The notes under the pieces are model-generated. The model was not told the DNA's origin, made no database searches, and saw nothing but the letters and a program-made list of their open reading frames with translations. The position numbers were made by a program, and so were the translations under genes. This document shows, one piece after another, positions 19,216 to 27,731 of a stretch of 64,000 bases of DNA (position 1 is the stretch's first letter; the number at the start of each line of letters is the position of its first letter). The stretch spans positions 1,870,118 to 1,934,117 of the forward strand of contig NZ_JADWYS010000001.1 in assembly GCF_015831345.1 (NCBI RefSeq). Direction: 5' to 3'. The stretch comes from Caenimonas aquaedulcis. GTDB lineage: Bacteria; Pseudomonadota; Gammaproteobacteria; Burkholderiales; Burkholderiaceae_C.

Positions 19216-19584
19216 ATGCACTTCCGAATCAGAAAGAACGTCGTCCAGCTTGTCCGCAATACCTATGACGCCACGTCGAAGAAGGCCGTGGCGAGCGTGG
19301 TGGGCCGAATGCCGCTGACGGATCCCATCCTGACCGATGAGATCCGGGGCCAATTGTCGCCTTCCGAGATTTCGGAGACGGAAGAGTGGATAGCAGAGCA
19401 CCACCGCCTGACGGCGCTGCGCACGGAGCTGGCGGTGTTCGAGCTTGCCACGAACATCGATTTGGCGGCGAAGTGGCTGGAACAGAATGCCGCGTCAGAC
19501 GTCGCCAGGAACGCGGCTCCGCAAATCCTGCAGAGCTGGCAGAAGCTGAGGGCAATTCTGAGAAAGGCGGATCTTGTCGAGTAG
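19216..19584 (+). CDS. Conserved hypothetical protein, possibly leaderless
   Basis: The 122-residue protein starts MHFRIRKNVVQLVRNTYD and then has VVGRMPLTDPILTDEIRGQL and a long charged helical part (SEISETEEWIAEHHRL and beyond). I recall similar proteins in other Burkholderiales but know no function. The frame is open upstream, yet ATG 19216 directly follows a strong palindromic promoter and begins the conserved segment. There is no Shine-Dalgarno, consistent with leaderless initiation. It is followed by an HU-like gene on the same strand. Confidence 0.7.
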   Translation: MHFRIRKNVVQLVRNTYDATSKKAVASVVGRMPLTDPILTDEIRGQLSPSEISETEEWIAEHHRLTALRTELAVFELATNIDLAAKWLEQNAASDVARNAAPQILQSWQKLRAILRKADLVE

Positions 19585-19633
19585 GTTTCGGTGCGGCGTA
19601 TTTTTTTAACTCTTAACGTAAGGAAAACCCAGT

Positions 19634-19891
19634 ATGACTATCAATGAACTCGTCGATCAAGTGAAAGCGGCCGGGGGCAAGCAGTTTGAGGCGGTCCCCG
19701 ATCCGAAAGCCCGCGCTTTGGTGCGCGCTGTGCTGGCGGAAATCGGAAAGCAGATTCAAGCAGGTGGATCAGAGCCGGTTCGAATCCCGGGGTTCGGCGC
19801 ATTTCGCACGACGGAAGTCGAGCGCGAAAAAGACGGCGCAAAGACCCTGGTCAAAAAGATCCACTTTCGCCCCCTGCCTGCCAAGCAGTAA
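19634..19891 (+). CDS. HU/IHF-like DNA-binding protein, divergent
   Basis: The 85-residue protein begins MTINELVDQVKAAGG and contains VRIPGFGAFRTTEVE, the beta-turn of the HU/IHF arm. The usual RNP(x)TG arm tip is replaced by EREKDGAKTLVKK, so DNA contacts should differ from housekeeping HU. AGGAAAA lies about 10 bases before ATG 19634. It lies inside the glycan locus, 49 bases after the 122-residue hypothetical gene. A local nucleoid or regulatory role for the locus is possible. Confidence 0.82.
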   Translation: MTINELVDQVKAAGGKQFEAVPDPKARALVRAVLAEIGKQIQAGGSEPVRIPGFGAFRTTEVEREKDGAKTLVKKIHFRPLPAKQ

Positions 19892-20118
19892 TGCATCCGG
19901 CCGTTTGGCCGTCCCGCACTCCCCTCCGCGCCATCGATTGATTTGGCGCAAGCCTGATGCTGGTCATCGCTACCGGAACATGTTTGGGCCGGGGGCGGGA
20001 GGGGGCACTTTATTCGACACAGAAGCTCGCGACATATGTAGGAGATTGGTCGCTCGAGCGCCTCCACAGCGCATATGCTCACCGTATCCTTCCGAAACTG
20101 TTTGCCGAGCCTGCTCGC

Positions 20119-21168
20119 ATGAAAGTCTATCTTCACACCGGCGCCGGAAAGACCGGCACATCTGCGATCCAGGCGGCTCTTGCGATGCTACGTCCCTCAC
20201 TCGCAGCCGCCGGCATCCTCTATCCTGCTGGCTTCAACGACTCGGACGAAGGGGCTGCGCGCGGCGAGGTTAGCCAAGGGAACGGTGCCGCCATGGGAGG
20301 GCTCGTCAATGCCAACAAGCGACATGCCCGGTACGACATGCCTGCCGTCATGGGTTGGCTGAACGGTTGCATCGCCGAAGCGGCGGGCCGTGATCTGCTT
20401 TTTTCAAGTGAAGCCATGCAGTTTGCGCGTGCGGCCGAGATGACGGAGCTATGCAACTTCTTCGCGTCCGCAGGTTACGAGGTGACGGTCATCCATTACG
20501 TGCGCCACGCACTCGATCAAGCCGTCGCCACCTTCTTGCAACATCTCAAACGCGGACAAATTGGCAACGGCCCTCGCGAGAAATTGCGTGATCGGAAGAC
20601 CTTCTTTGAGAGAGAGAGGACGGCCTACCTGGTGAGCCTGGAGCAATTTGCCCAGGTACTTCCTGCCGAACGGATAATCGTGAGGCTTTACGATACCGAA
20701 CGGACAGATCTCATTCCGGGATTTTTGCGGTTGCTGCGAGAAAAGCCCTTTGATGTGCCGCTTCCAGTCGGCGTCATCAACCGGTCGCCCACTGCGGCTG
20801 AGCAGGTAGTCTTTCAAGAATTGTCCCGCCTGCCGGACGGCCCTCGCCTTTGTCGGCTCGTCGACAGGTTGACGCTCAACCGGCCGCCGGGTGGCCCAGC
20901 CGTGACGTCGGTTACCGAACAGGAATTTGCGGCGTTCGCAAGCCGTAACCAGCCCATAGTGGATGCGGTCAACAAGCACTTCCTGAAGGGCCACGGGGAA
21001 TTGCTCATCAAGTCAGACCGGATCCAAGTTGGTGACACTGTGCCCCCATCTCCTGAAGAAGTCTATGCCGCGTTTGCGAACTCCTTCGCACTGCTTGAAG
21101 CCGATATCCGAGCCAAACTCCGCGCAGAGCGAAGAGCGGCAGCTGCGAAGATTCGCCGTCCAGCATAG
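20119..21168 (+). CDS. Sulfotransferase-like protein
   Basis: This 349-residue protein opens with the PAPS-loop-like KVYLHTGAGKTGTSAIQAAL. A later VIHYVRHALDQAVATFLQHL could form the second nucleotide contact. The C-terminal region is charged and helical. The frame is open for 54 codons upstream, but the conserved fold starts at M20119, so this ATG is used; its Shine-Dalgarno is weak. It is on the + strand, against the neighbouring sulfotransferases, and is convergent with the TPR-tailed one. The acceptor is unknown. Confidence 0.7.
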   Translation: MKVYLHTGAGKTGTSAIQAALAMLRPSLAAAGILYPAGFNDSDEGAARGEVSQGNGAAMGGLVNANKRHARYDMPAVMGWLNGCIAEAAGRDLLFSSEAMQFARAAEMTELCNFFASAGYEVTVIHYVRHALDQAVATFLQHLKRGQIGNGPREKLRDRKTFFERERTAYLVSLEQFAQVLPAERIIVRLYDTERTDLIPGFLRLLREKPFDVPLPVGVINRSPTAAEQVVFQELSRLPDGPRLCRLVDRLTLNRPPGGPAVTSVTEQEFAAFASRNQPIVDAVNKHFLKGHGELLIKSDRIQVGDTVPPSPEEVYAAFANSFALLEADIRAKLRAERRAAAAKIRRPA

Positions 21169-21209
21169 GCGTCCGGACTTTGCAGTGTCGCTCCGCCGCC
21201 GGTCAGCGC

Positions 21210-22694
21210 TCACCCTTTGTGGACGTTCTGAAGCTGAGCGAGCCACTTGGCCGCCGGAATGCTGTCGGGTGAAGCCCTGACCGCGTGCTGCGCCGCCTGC
21301 AATGCTTCGGCGGCGCGACCCTCTCGATGCAACGCCCGGCTGTAAGTCAGAAAGACGCCGCCTCCTTGTGCTCCGCTGGCAATGAGTTGCGTCAAAAGCC
21401 TAAGGGCTTCGCCGTTCGCACCGCTGCGATACAACGCCTGCGCGAGGACCAAGCGGGCTCGCCGGTCATTCGGTGCCGCATCAACCGCTTTGCGCGCCTC
21501 CGTGACTGCATTGGCGGCGTCCTGATCGGCCTGGCTGGGCGATGACGGGCCTTCCATCTTGGACCCGCGAGAAGGCTTGGCGGGATCGCCCTTGGATACA
21601 CGCAGAGATGGCTGCGCCTCGTGACCAGGTACGAGGCGGCGAATTCTCTGAGCCGCCGCAGCGTCGAGCCCCCTGCGCTGCCAGACCGAGCAGAAGCGCA
21701 GTACGTCGTCCATCCCGTCTGCCAAATGCGATCCAAACAGTCTTTCCTGGAAATCAATCAGCGCTGGGGCTAACAAGCTGAACGTCCAGGAATCCAATTT
21801 GTCGAATGCGGCCAACGTCATGAAAGCCCACCGCCGCGCCCAGCTCATCTCCGAAGAGAGTCCTCCTGCGACGACTGAGTCGGCGACGTGCGCGATCGTC
21901 ACTGCAAGATTCTCCTGAACAAAAGCTCGCAACGTGGGATGCAGGTCGGCGGCAGGAACGAACATCGCCCGGGAAATCTCGCGGTCGAGTTCCGGAGCGC
22001 CGATCCTTCGCAGGAACGCGTCGTAGCGCGTAGCCTTTGGAGACTTGCTAATGATGCGTCCCCCGCCCGCGAACTCGTTGCGCCGAAACAGGTCCAGCGC
22101 TGCGCTGGACGGCACCCTGCCCCCTACGTAGTGCAGGACCTGTCCGGCGATTGCAGGATCCGCAAAAAACATCGCGTCATAGTCAAGCACCTTCATATCG
22201 AACCGGGCTTCGGCAATACGCGCTAGCAAGATCACCCAATCGAATAGGCTGAAGAGTCCCGTGCGCCCCTCCGGCCAATCGTCATTGGGGTTCGCAGCGC
22301 GCCGGTCGACGGAGTCCGTGACAAAATTGAGGCTGCGATAGATGCACAAATTGCGTAGCGCCGGAAGTTGCGCATTCACGCGATCCAGAATGAGGTGATA
22401 GGTCGGCAACTTGTTGCCAAACGCCGCGACCTCGCCCTGCGCCAGCTTTTCGCGTAACGTAAGCCGGGACAACTCGGTGTTTTTTGGTCCGCTGGCATGG
22501 TAGGCATCGTCAAAGAATGCTTCCGGCACAGACAGGTTGCCATAATCCACGTCCCATTGGCCGGAAAAATATTCGATGGCGCAATACAAATGCGCATCGA
22601 GGTTGATCGATCGCGCAAGTGCAGTGGTGCCGGAGCGCGCCACACCCACGACGATAAAATCGAGCGCGCGGCGGGACGAAGTACTTTCGGCCAT
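21210..22694 (-). CDS. Sulfotransferase-family protein with C-terminal TPR region
   Basis: This 494-residue protein has a 5'-phosphosulfate loop, FIVVGVARSGTTALARSI, near the N-terminus and a long sulfotransferase-like body. From about residue 405 it has TPR-type helical pairs (DAANAVTEARKAVDAAPNDR, YSRALHREGRAAEALQAAQ). TPR segments often hold protein or glycan partners. ATG 22694 has AGGAACG upstream and is preferred over the longer open frame. It is last in the long minus-strand operon that starts at the RTX gene, with a 160-base gap before it. Confidence 0.78.
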   Translation of the reverse strand: MAESTSSRRALDFIVVGVARSGTTALARSINLDAHLYCAIEYFSGQWDVDYGNLSVPEAFFDDAYHASGPKNTELSRLTLREKLAQGEVAAFGNKLPTYHLILDRVNAQLPALRNLCIYRSLNFVTDSVDRRAANPNDDWPEGRTGLFSLFDWVILLARIAEARFDMKVLDYDAMFFADPAIAGQVLHYVGGRVPSSAALDLFRRNEFAGGGRIISKSPKATRYDAFLRRIGAPELDREISRAMFVPAADLHPTLRAFVQENLAVTIAHVADSVVAGGLSSEMSWARRWAFMTLAAFDKLDSWTFSLLAPALIDFQERLFGSHLADGMDDVLRFCSVWQRRGLDAAAAQRIRRLVPGHEAQPSLRVSKGDPAKPSRGSKMEGPSSPSQADQDAANAVTEARKAVDAAPNDRRARLVLAQALYRSGANGEALRLLTQLIASGAQGGGVFLTYSRALHREGRAAEALQAAQHAVRASPDSIPAAKWLAQLQNVHKG

Positions 22695-22854
22695 CAGTAA
22701 CGTTCCTGAACGAATGGGTTGGAAGATATGGAGCGGATCGCGCAAGAAGTAGCCACAAGACGCGCGGCAATCACATGAGGGTTCGGACGGGCCGGCTCAA
22801 TCCAAGGTGCCGTCGACAAGCCACTGGCATCTTTGCGTCATCAGGTCTGGATGC

Positions 22855-23868
22855 TCAAGATTCCCGAACGAGCCATATCGAACTTCCAGCATTTTTGGCG
22901 AATTTTGCGCTCGCTTCAATAACCTGCTGATGTCGCATACGCCTAAACATGCCGCCCCAAAATAGTATCTTGAAGGCGGAATTGAACATCAGAAACGCGC
23001 GAAGGGCATAGACTTCGTTCCAGGAATAGTTTCGCTCGATCCAGAGTTGCGGATACTCGAACGGATATGGGCAGTCGTGCACGTGTACCAGGACTCCTTT
23101 CTTCACCGCCGGAATGAGTTCTGTCAGCTCATAGTGCACATCGCTTGCTGTTTTCAGCACATGGGTCGAATCAACAAAAAGGATGTCGCCTTCTTCCAGG
23201 GCCCCGACCACATCTTCAACGGGAACGCTTTGGACCGGCTGTTCGATCAGCGTTATCCGGGCGCTGTCCAGTGGCCGCAAGAGGCTTCTGAGCCTCTGGG
23301 GAAACGGCTCTATGCAGGTAATCTGCACATCAATTTCATGAATATCCGCTGAATCCAGCATGCATGCTGTGGAGAAGCCGGAGCCGATTTCCACGATCCT
23401 CTTCGGCTTGTAGCGGCCCATCAAACCATGCAGTGTCAACGCGTCGCCATAGGGAAAGGGGCCGCCTTCGTAATGGAATCGGAGCCCTGGCTCCTTCTGA
23501 TCGGGGAACGGCGCGTGGCGGATTGATTCCGCCATCTCCTCCCACAATGTATCCATGCGTCGGCGATCTATATCGATTCCAGCGAACGTCTGGCGCCCGC
23601 TTCTCGCAGCAACATAATCCGCCACGGTCGAGGGATCCACGACCGCAGAATGGTAATGCCCGTTGGGGAAAAACGGCTTTACCTTGGTTCGCTGGAGGAA
23701 TTCGGGAGTCGTCCCCATCTTGTTCAGGAGGGCTGCCGGGGACAACTTCCGGCTCGCATCGACCCAAGGTCCAAGCTCGCCAGGCCTTGGCTGACGCTGC
23801 AAGGCGAGCTCGAAGAGAGCACGAACGAACTCCTCGCTCGCAGTAGGAGAAGCCGCTTCAATCGCCAT
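22855..23868 (-). CDS. SAM-dependent methyltransferase with DUF4214-like N-terminus
   Basis: This 337-residue protein starts with about 60 residues resembling DUF4214 (EEFVRALFELALQRQPRPGE, then a TPEFLQR end), a module usually found in RTX and surface-layer proteins. The catalytic part has motif I RIVEIGSGFSTACML and DILFVDSTHVLKTASDVHYE, as in Methyltransf_24 enzymes. It lies 12 bases before the next sulfotransferase-type gene in the operon. It may methylate glycan residues on a secreted protein. Confidence 0.8.
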   Translation of the reverse strand: MAIEAASPTASEEFVRALFELALQRQPRPGELGPWVDASRKLSPAALLNKMGTTPEFLQRTKVKPFFPNGHYHSAVVDPSTVADYVAARSGRQTFAGIDIDRRRMDTLWEEMAESIRHAPFPDQKEPGLRFHYEGGPFPYGDALTLHGLMGRYKPKRIVEIGSGFSTACMLDSADIHEIDVQITCIEPFPQRLRSLLRPLDSARITLIEQPVQSVPVEDVVGALEEGDILFVDSTHVLKTASDVHYELTELIPAVKKGVLVHVHDCPYPFEYPQLWIERNYSWNEVYALRAFLMFNSAFKILFWGGMFRRMRHQQVIEASAKFAKNAGSSIWLVRES

Positions 23869-23880
23869 CAGGAGTACCCC

Positions 23881-24693
23881 CTACATTTCGCCGGGGATCG
23901 GGTCGACGGCAGCGGCTGGTTGAACCCCCTTCGATCGATAGCTTTCATCGTAAGAATAACCATAGGCCTCCATTTCGGGCCCGCAATACCGCCCGAAAGT
24001 CAGAAGCTGCTGCTGCGTCCACCCGAGCGTGTCCACGCTCATGATGCGCTCGGCGCTGGTGGCGTCCGTCTGCTGCGGCCGGTTGGAACGAAGCGTCTGG
24101 ATCATTCGCTCGGGAGAGGAAACTTTGAGTAGTGCCGCCAGTTGCCCAGCGATGAGCTCGGGCCGCTGGATCATGTCTTGCTGGTCCACTTCCAGGAAGG
24201 TATCCGGACGCAAGCTTTTACGCGTCTCCCGCCATGCACTCATATTGGCGGCCCAGTCACGGCAGTGGTACTGGAAGTCGTGCCCCGGGAACTTCTTGAT
24301 CCTCGAGACGACATTCTCGATACCACGGCGCTTGGCAAATATGAAGAGGCTCTCGGGCCACAAGGTTCGAATGATAGGGATCGCCCAGATCATTTCCGGG
24401 TTGCCTGTCTTGTCGAACCATGGCCCGGAGGCATTGGCCGCATCCCCGAGCTTTTTCACCACGGCGAAAAGCTCGCTCTTGAACTGATCCTCATTGATGG
24501 CGGAGATAAGCACCTTGTCGCTCGCGCCGCGCGCGAACGCCGCAAAGTGACGGCTCACGACTTCATCGAGCCCATGCAGCACCGAGAAGAACATGCCTTC
24601 GCGATATCCGGAATAGTCGGCCGACAGCAGCACGTCCACCAACGCACTGGTGCCCGAACGCGGCGAACCTACGATGAAGACGGGAAATTGCAT
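23881..24693 (-). CDS. Sulfotransferase family protein
   Basis: The 270-residue protein has a clear 5'-phosphosulfate loop at its start, FPVFIVGSPRSGTSALVDVLL, and ESLFIFAKRRGIENVVSRI as a candidate 3'-phosphate region. The size is normal for a bacterial Sulfotransfer_1/3 enzyme. These transfer sulfate from PAPS to a hydroxyl or amine on a sugar. It lies between a glycosyltransferase and a methyltransferase in the long operon. The acceptor is not known. Confidence 0.82.
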   Translation of the reverse strand: MQFPVFIVGSPRSGTSALVDVLLSADYSGYREGMFFSVLHGLDEVVSRHFAAFARGASDKVLISAINEDQFKSELFAVVKKLGDAANASGPWFDKTGNPEMIWAIPIIRTLWPESLFIFAKRRGIENVVSRIKKFPGHDFQYHCRDWAANMSAWRETRKSLRPDTFLEVDQQDMIQRPELIAGQLAALLKVSSPERMIQTLRSNRPQQTDATSAERIMSVDTLGWTQQQLLTFGRYCGPEMEAYGYSYDESYRSKGVQPAAAVDPIPGEM

Positions 24694-24731
24694 TTATTTT
24701 TCTCCATTTCAACCTTGGAATGTATCGCCAT

Positions 24732-26294
24732 TCAAGCCCGCAGGCTCTCGCGGAAGTGACTCGCCTTCGATGTCTCCGGCACGGATTCCTTCCGGTCTGC
24801 CGCCAGAGGTGATTTTGTGCGTGCCCGCTCCTCGCCCGGATCCGCCTCGGGCAACTGTTGCATGGATTTCAGCAGCAACACGGAGTTTGCGGCAATAAAG
24901 AAGCTCTTCGGAAGATCCACGGTCGATCCAGAACTCTCGTAGTGGACAAGATCGAGCGCGGGAGTGACCACCAGCTTTGCGCCCAGCGCGCGAGCTCGCA
25001 GCGCCAGATCGGAATCTTCATGATACGCGTAGAGAAAGCGCGGGGAGAAAGGGCCGAGCGTGTGGAGGAGCTTGCGGCTCGCGAAGAAACACGCGGCCCC
25101 GAAATACTGGACTTCCTGGTCGATACCCGTCTTGTCAGCAGGAAAAGTGTTCCGGCCGATCAGTTTCGACTCCACCGCGGAGAAGGCCTCGCCATGCACG
25201 ATTTCCTGCTTTACCGTGATGCCCAGGCTGAGATGCTGCAGCGCGCCCATGCCATTGAATTGGCGCGCGGCGCAGATCCATTTGTCTCCCTGGCAGAGTG
25301 TGACGAGCTTGTCGTAGTCGAACCGCCGGTACTTCACGTCGATATTCGTCACCATCACGTGCTCCGTCGTGGAAAGCCGCACGAGGTGATTGACCGCGAT
25401 GTTGAAGCCGAGGTTGTGGGGCGAATAAAAGACCCGGATGAATCCTCCCAGCCCTTCGGCAAACCAGCGCGCGGCCCTCACCACGTTGTCGTACCCGTCC
25501 GAGCCATTGCAAAGGATGTTGACCTCGCACTTCGATAGATCGTGGTGGTCCGGCAATGCCATCAGCCATGCCTTCAGCATCTGCGGATTGCCCAGCACCA
25601 CCGCACAGATGGAATACGCGGCCTTTTCGTTCGCCGATTCAAAGACCGCGGCAACCGGGACTTCTGCCATGATCTGCTCGTGCGCAAGTGTGATCTGCGC
25701 GAGGAAGCCCGGATATCTGCTCAACAGGAACACCAATTCCTTGTGCGTCTGCTGGCTCTGCAGCAGACGGAAGCACTCCAGGTAGAGCTCGCGCGCCGAC
25801 TGGCGTGGTTCGAACACGCCGGAATAATCGATGAACCGGTTATGGGCATAGACGTAAATCTGCGCTCCCGCCGGATCGAACCTGGTTGCGCGTCCTGCCA
25901 TCACCACACCGTGGCGCTCGGTCCTCGGCGGCAGGTTCAGGTGCTTGGCGACATCGTCTCGCCAGTGCCAAAGACCAGCCGCATCGATGAATTCCCACTC
26001 GACCTTCCCGCCCTCCTCCTTGACCAGCAAGACGCCCAGGTCCCCGCTCTCGTGCTCGCTCCAGCCGTAAAGTACGAAGTCCCTGTCCGCGCACGCGATT
26101 CTCTCCACGTGGACATGCTCGTACTTCGAGTCGGAATACTTGCGGCGCTCGCGAAGCCCATAGGTCAGGAAGTGATCCGCCAGCCCATCGGCGGGCAGCG
26201 ACTCGAGATCCGGGTTCATGCGAACGTAATTCACCGCGGACCACCCGCATAGCGAGAGCCGTTTCGTCAGTTGCGGGGCTTCAGTGGGCTGCAT
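24732..26294 (-). CDS. Glycosyltransferase family 2 with N-terminal NPD module
   Basis: The 520-residue protein begins with a single module, YVRMNPDL ... HFLTYGLRERRKY, of the same type as the tandem protein at 17243-17719. A middle region of unknown role follows. The GT2 domain starts near residue 225 (AYSICAVVLGNPQMLKAWLM) and includes VMVTNIDVKYRRFD as the DxD-like site and FLYAYHEDSDLALRARALG as the acceptor-side motif. Its start overlaps the GT4 gene by 14 bases. It probably adds a sugar during glycan assembly. Confidence 0.85.
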   Translation of the reverse strand: MQPTEAPQLTKRLSLCGWSAVNYVRMNPDLESLPADGLADHFLTYGLRERRKYSDSKYEHVHVERIACADRDFVLYGWSEHESGDLGVLLVKEEGGKVEWEFIDAAGLWHWRDDVAKHLNLPPRTERHGVVMAGRATRFDPAGAQIYVYAHNRFIDYSGVFEPRQSARELYLECFRLLQSQQTHKELVFLLSRYPGFLAQITLAHEQIMAEVPVAAVFESANEKAAYSICAVVLGNPQMLKAWLMALPDHHDLSKCEVNILCNGSDGYDNVVRAARWFAEGLGGFIRVFYSPHNLGFNIAVNHLVRLSTTEHVMVTNIDVKYRRFDYDKLVTLCQGDKWICAARQFNGMGALQHLSLGITVKQEIVHGEAFSAVESKLIGRNTFPADKTGIDQEVQYFGAACFFASRKLLHTLGPFSPRFLYAYHEDSDLALRARALGAKLVVTPALDLVHYESSGSTVDLPKSFFIAANSVLLLKSMQQLPEADPGEERARTKSPLAADRKESVPETSKASHFRESLRA

Positions 26295-27678
26295 GTGCGA
26301 CCTCGTTCATGGCGGAGTACCGGTTGTAGATGTCTTCGAACGACGTGAAGCTCTGGGCGGCGGCCACTTGCGAACGCGGCGCCGGCGGTCGCGCCAGCAA
26401 TTCCTGTAGTCGCATGCGCAGGCCCCCCGCACTGCCCATCGGGAAGTAAAGCGTGCTGTCGGAAGCGGCAAACCGTTCGCGGATGGCGGGGAACTCGCTG
26501 CAGACGAGGATCTTCCCGAGTTGCAGCGCCTCATCGGCCGTGAGGCAGTAGCTCTCGGGCCAGAGTGAAGGGATAACCACGACATTGCGATCGCTGAGCA
26601 GCGCCGGCAGGTCCGACGCGTCGTAGGCACCGTGCAGGGCCACGGGAACTCGCAACGCGGCCAGTTCCGCGACTGCCTGCTCGATCCGTGCCCGGTATGC
26701 GTCGTCTCCGACAAAGTTGCCCCAGATGCCGATGTCGAATCGCCGGGCGACACTGGAGCTCATCTTGCACAAAGCCAACACGCTTTCGAGCAGCAAGTGG
26801 ACCCCTTTGGTGCGGTGAATCTGGCCGATGAACGCGATTCGCAGGATGGACAAGTCGTCGTCGATCACCGCCCGGTCCCGGAAGATCGGGCCATTCGGGA
26901 CCACGGTCACGGGCTTCGACAATCCGAGGGCCGTGCCCACCAGCCCGGCAGTAAACGCGCTCACCGCCGTGACGTGGTCGAACTTCTCGATCACGCGCGC
27001 GAAGTGCGCCATCCGGTGCTGAAAGTAGTCGTACCGGAATTGCGGCAGGCAGGTCGAACACCGTGCATAGCTGATCTCGGTGCAAATGTGGTTGTTGTTG
27101 TTCTGGAGCAAGTGACCATCGTTATGACAGACGAGCATGTGTTCGTGGATCGTGAACACCGAAGTCGCATCGAATCGTGCCAGGCAGGCCTGCACGAAGT
27201 CGATGCCGAATCCCATGAAATGATGGAAGTGCAGAACGGTCGGTCCGAACGACTGCACGAGTTCGAGCAGGGCGACCTGGCCCAGCTCGTCATGGTTGGT
27301 GAAGTATTCGAAATCGAAATTGGGCGCGATGTACACGAATTCCTGGGGAGCCATCTGTACGATGTCGCTGCCGGCGGGCCGCCTGGGCCCGCCGCCCACC
27401 ATCGCACCGATGAACAGGGAAGTGCCCGGTCCATGGCGCCGCAGGTGGGCTTCGTGCAGATTCTTCGCGATGGTCTGCGCTCCACCCGGCACGAGATCCG
27501 GATGCATGAAGGAAAAGTAGACGGCGCGCGGCGTCGTACTGGCGATCCGGGTCGCAGGTGCATCCACCGGCTTCTGGATATCCGACAAGCCCTTCTCGGT
27601 GGCCTTGTCGATCACCGTGCGCTGCGTAGTTGCGTCTGGCAACGGTCGAGGGCGGGCCGAAATATTGCGCTTGGTCAT
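26281..27678 (-). CDS. Glycosyltransferase family 4
   Basis: This 465-residue GT-B enzyme has a glycine-rich loop in the N-terminal domain (HPDLVPGGAQTIAKNLHEAH). The C-terminal GT1-type domain has LRIAFIGQIHRTKGVHLLLE and the donor-binding region VVIPSLWPESYCLTADEALQ with the family E-x7-E pattern. The first 45 residues are basic and probably disordered. It is followed by a GT2 gene overlapping 14 bases. Retaining transfer from a nucleotide-sugar is expected; donor and acceptor are unknown. Confidence 0.88.
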   Translation of the reverse strand: MTKRNISARPRPLPDATTQRTVIDKATEKGLSDIQKPVDAPATRIASTTPRAVYFSFMHPDLVPGGAQTIAKNLHEAHLRRHGPGTSLFIGAMVGGGPRRPAGSDIVQMAPQEFVYIAPNFDFEYFTNHDELGQVALLELVQSFGPTVLHFHHFMGFGIDFVQACLARFDATSVFTIHEHMLVCHNDGHLLQNNNNHICTEISYARCSTCLPQFRYDYFQHRMAHFARVIEKFDHVTAVSAFTAGLVGTALGLSKPVTVVPNGPIFRDRAVIDDDLSILRIAFIGQIHRTKGVHLLLESVLALCKMSSSVARRFDIGIWGNFVGDDAYRARIEQAVAELAALRVPVALHGAYDASDLPALLSDRNVVVIPSLWPESYCLTADEALQLGKILVCSEFPAIRERFAASDSTLYFPMGSAGGLRMRLQELLARPPAPRSQVAAAQSFTSFEDIYNRYSAMNEVAHAAH

Positions 27679-27731
27679 GGTTCGTTTTCGGTTTCAGATG
27701 GGAAAGGCCGGCCGGGGCCGGCGGTCGTGCA

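Noticed and set aside
27707..27722. GC-rich hairpin GCCGGCC-GG-GGCCGGC between the TPR gene and the GT4 gene as a terminator
   Set aside because: No proper T-run follows on the minus strand and the loop is only two bases; it would also cut the operon in two without other support.
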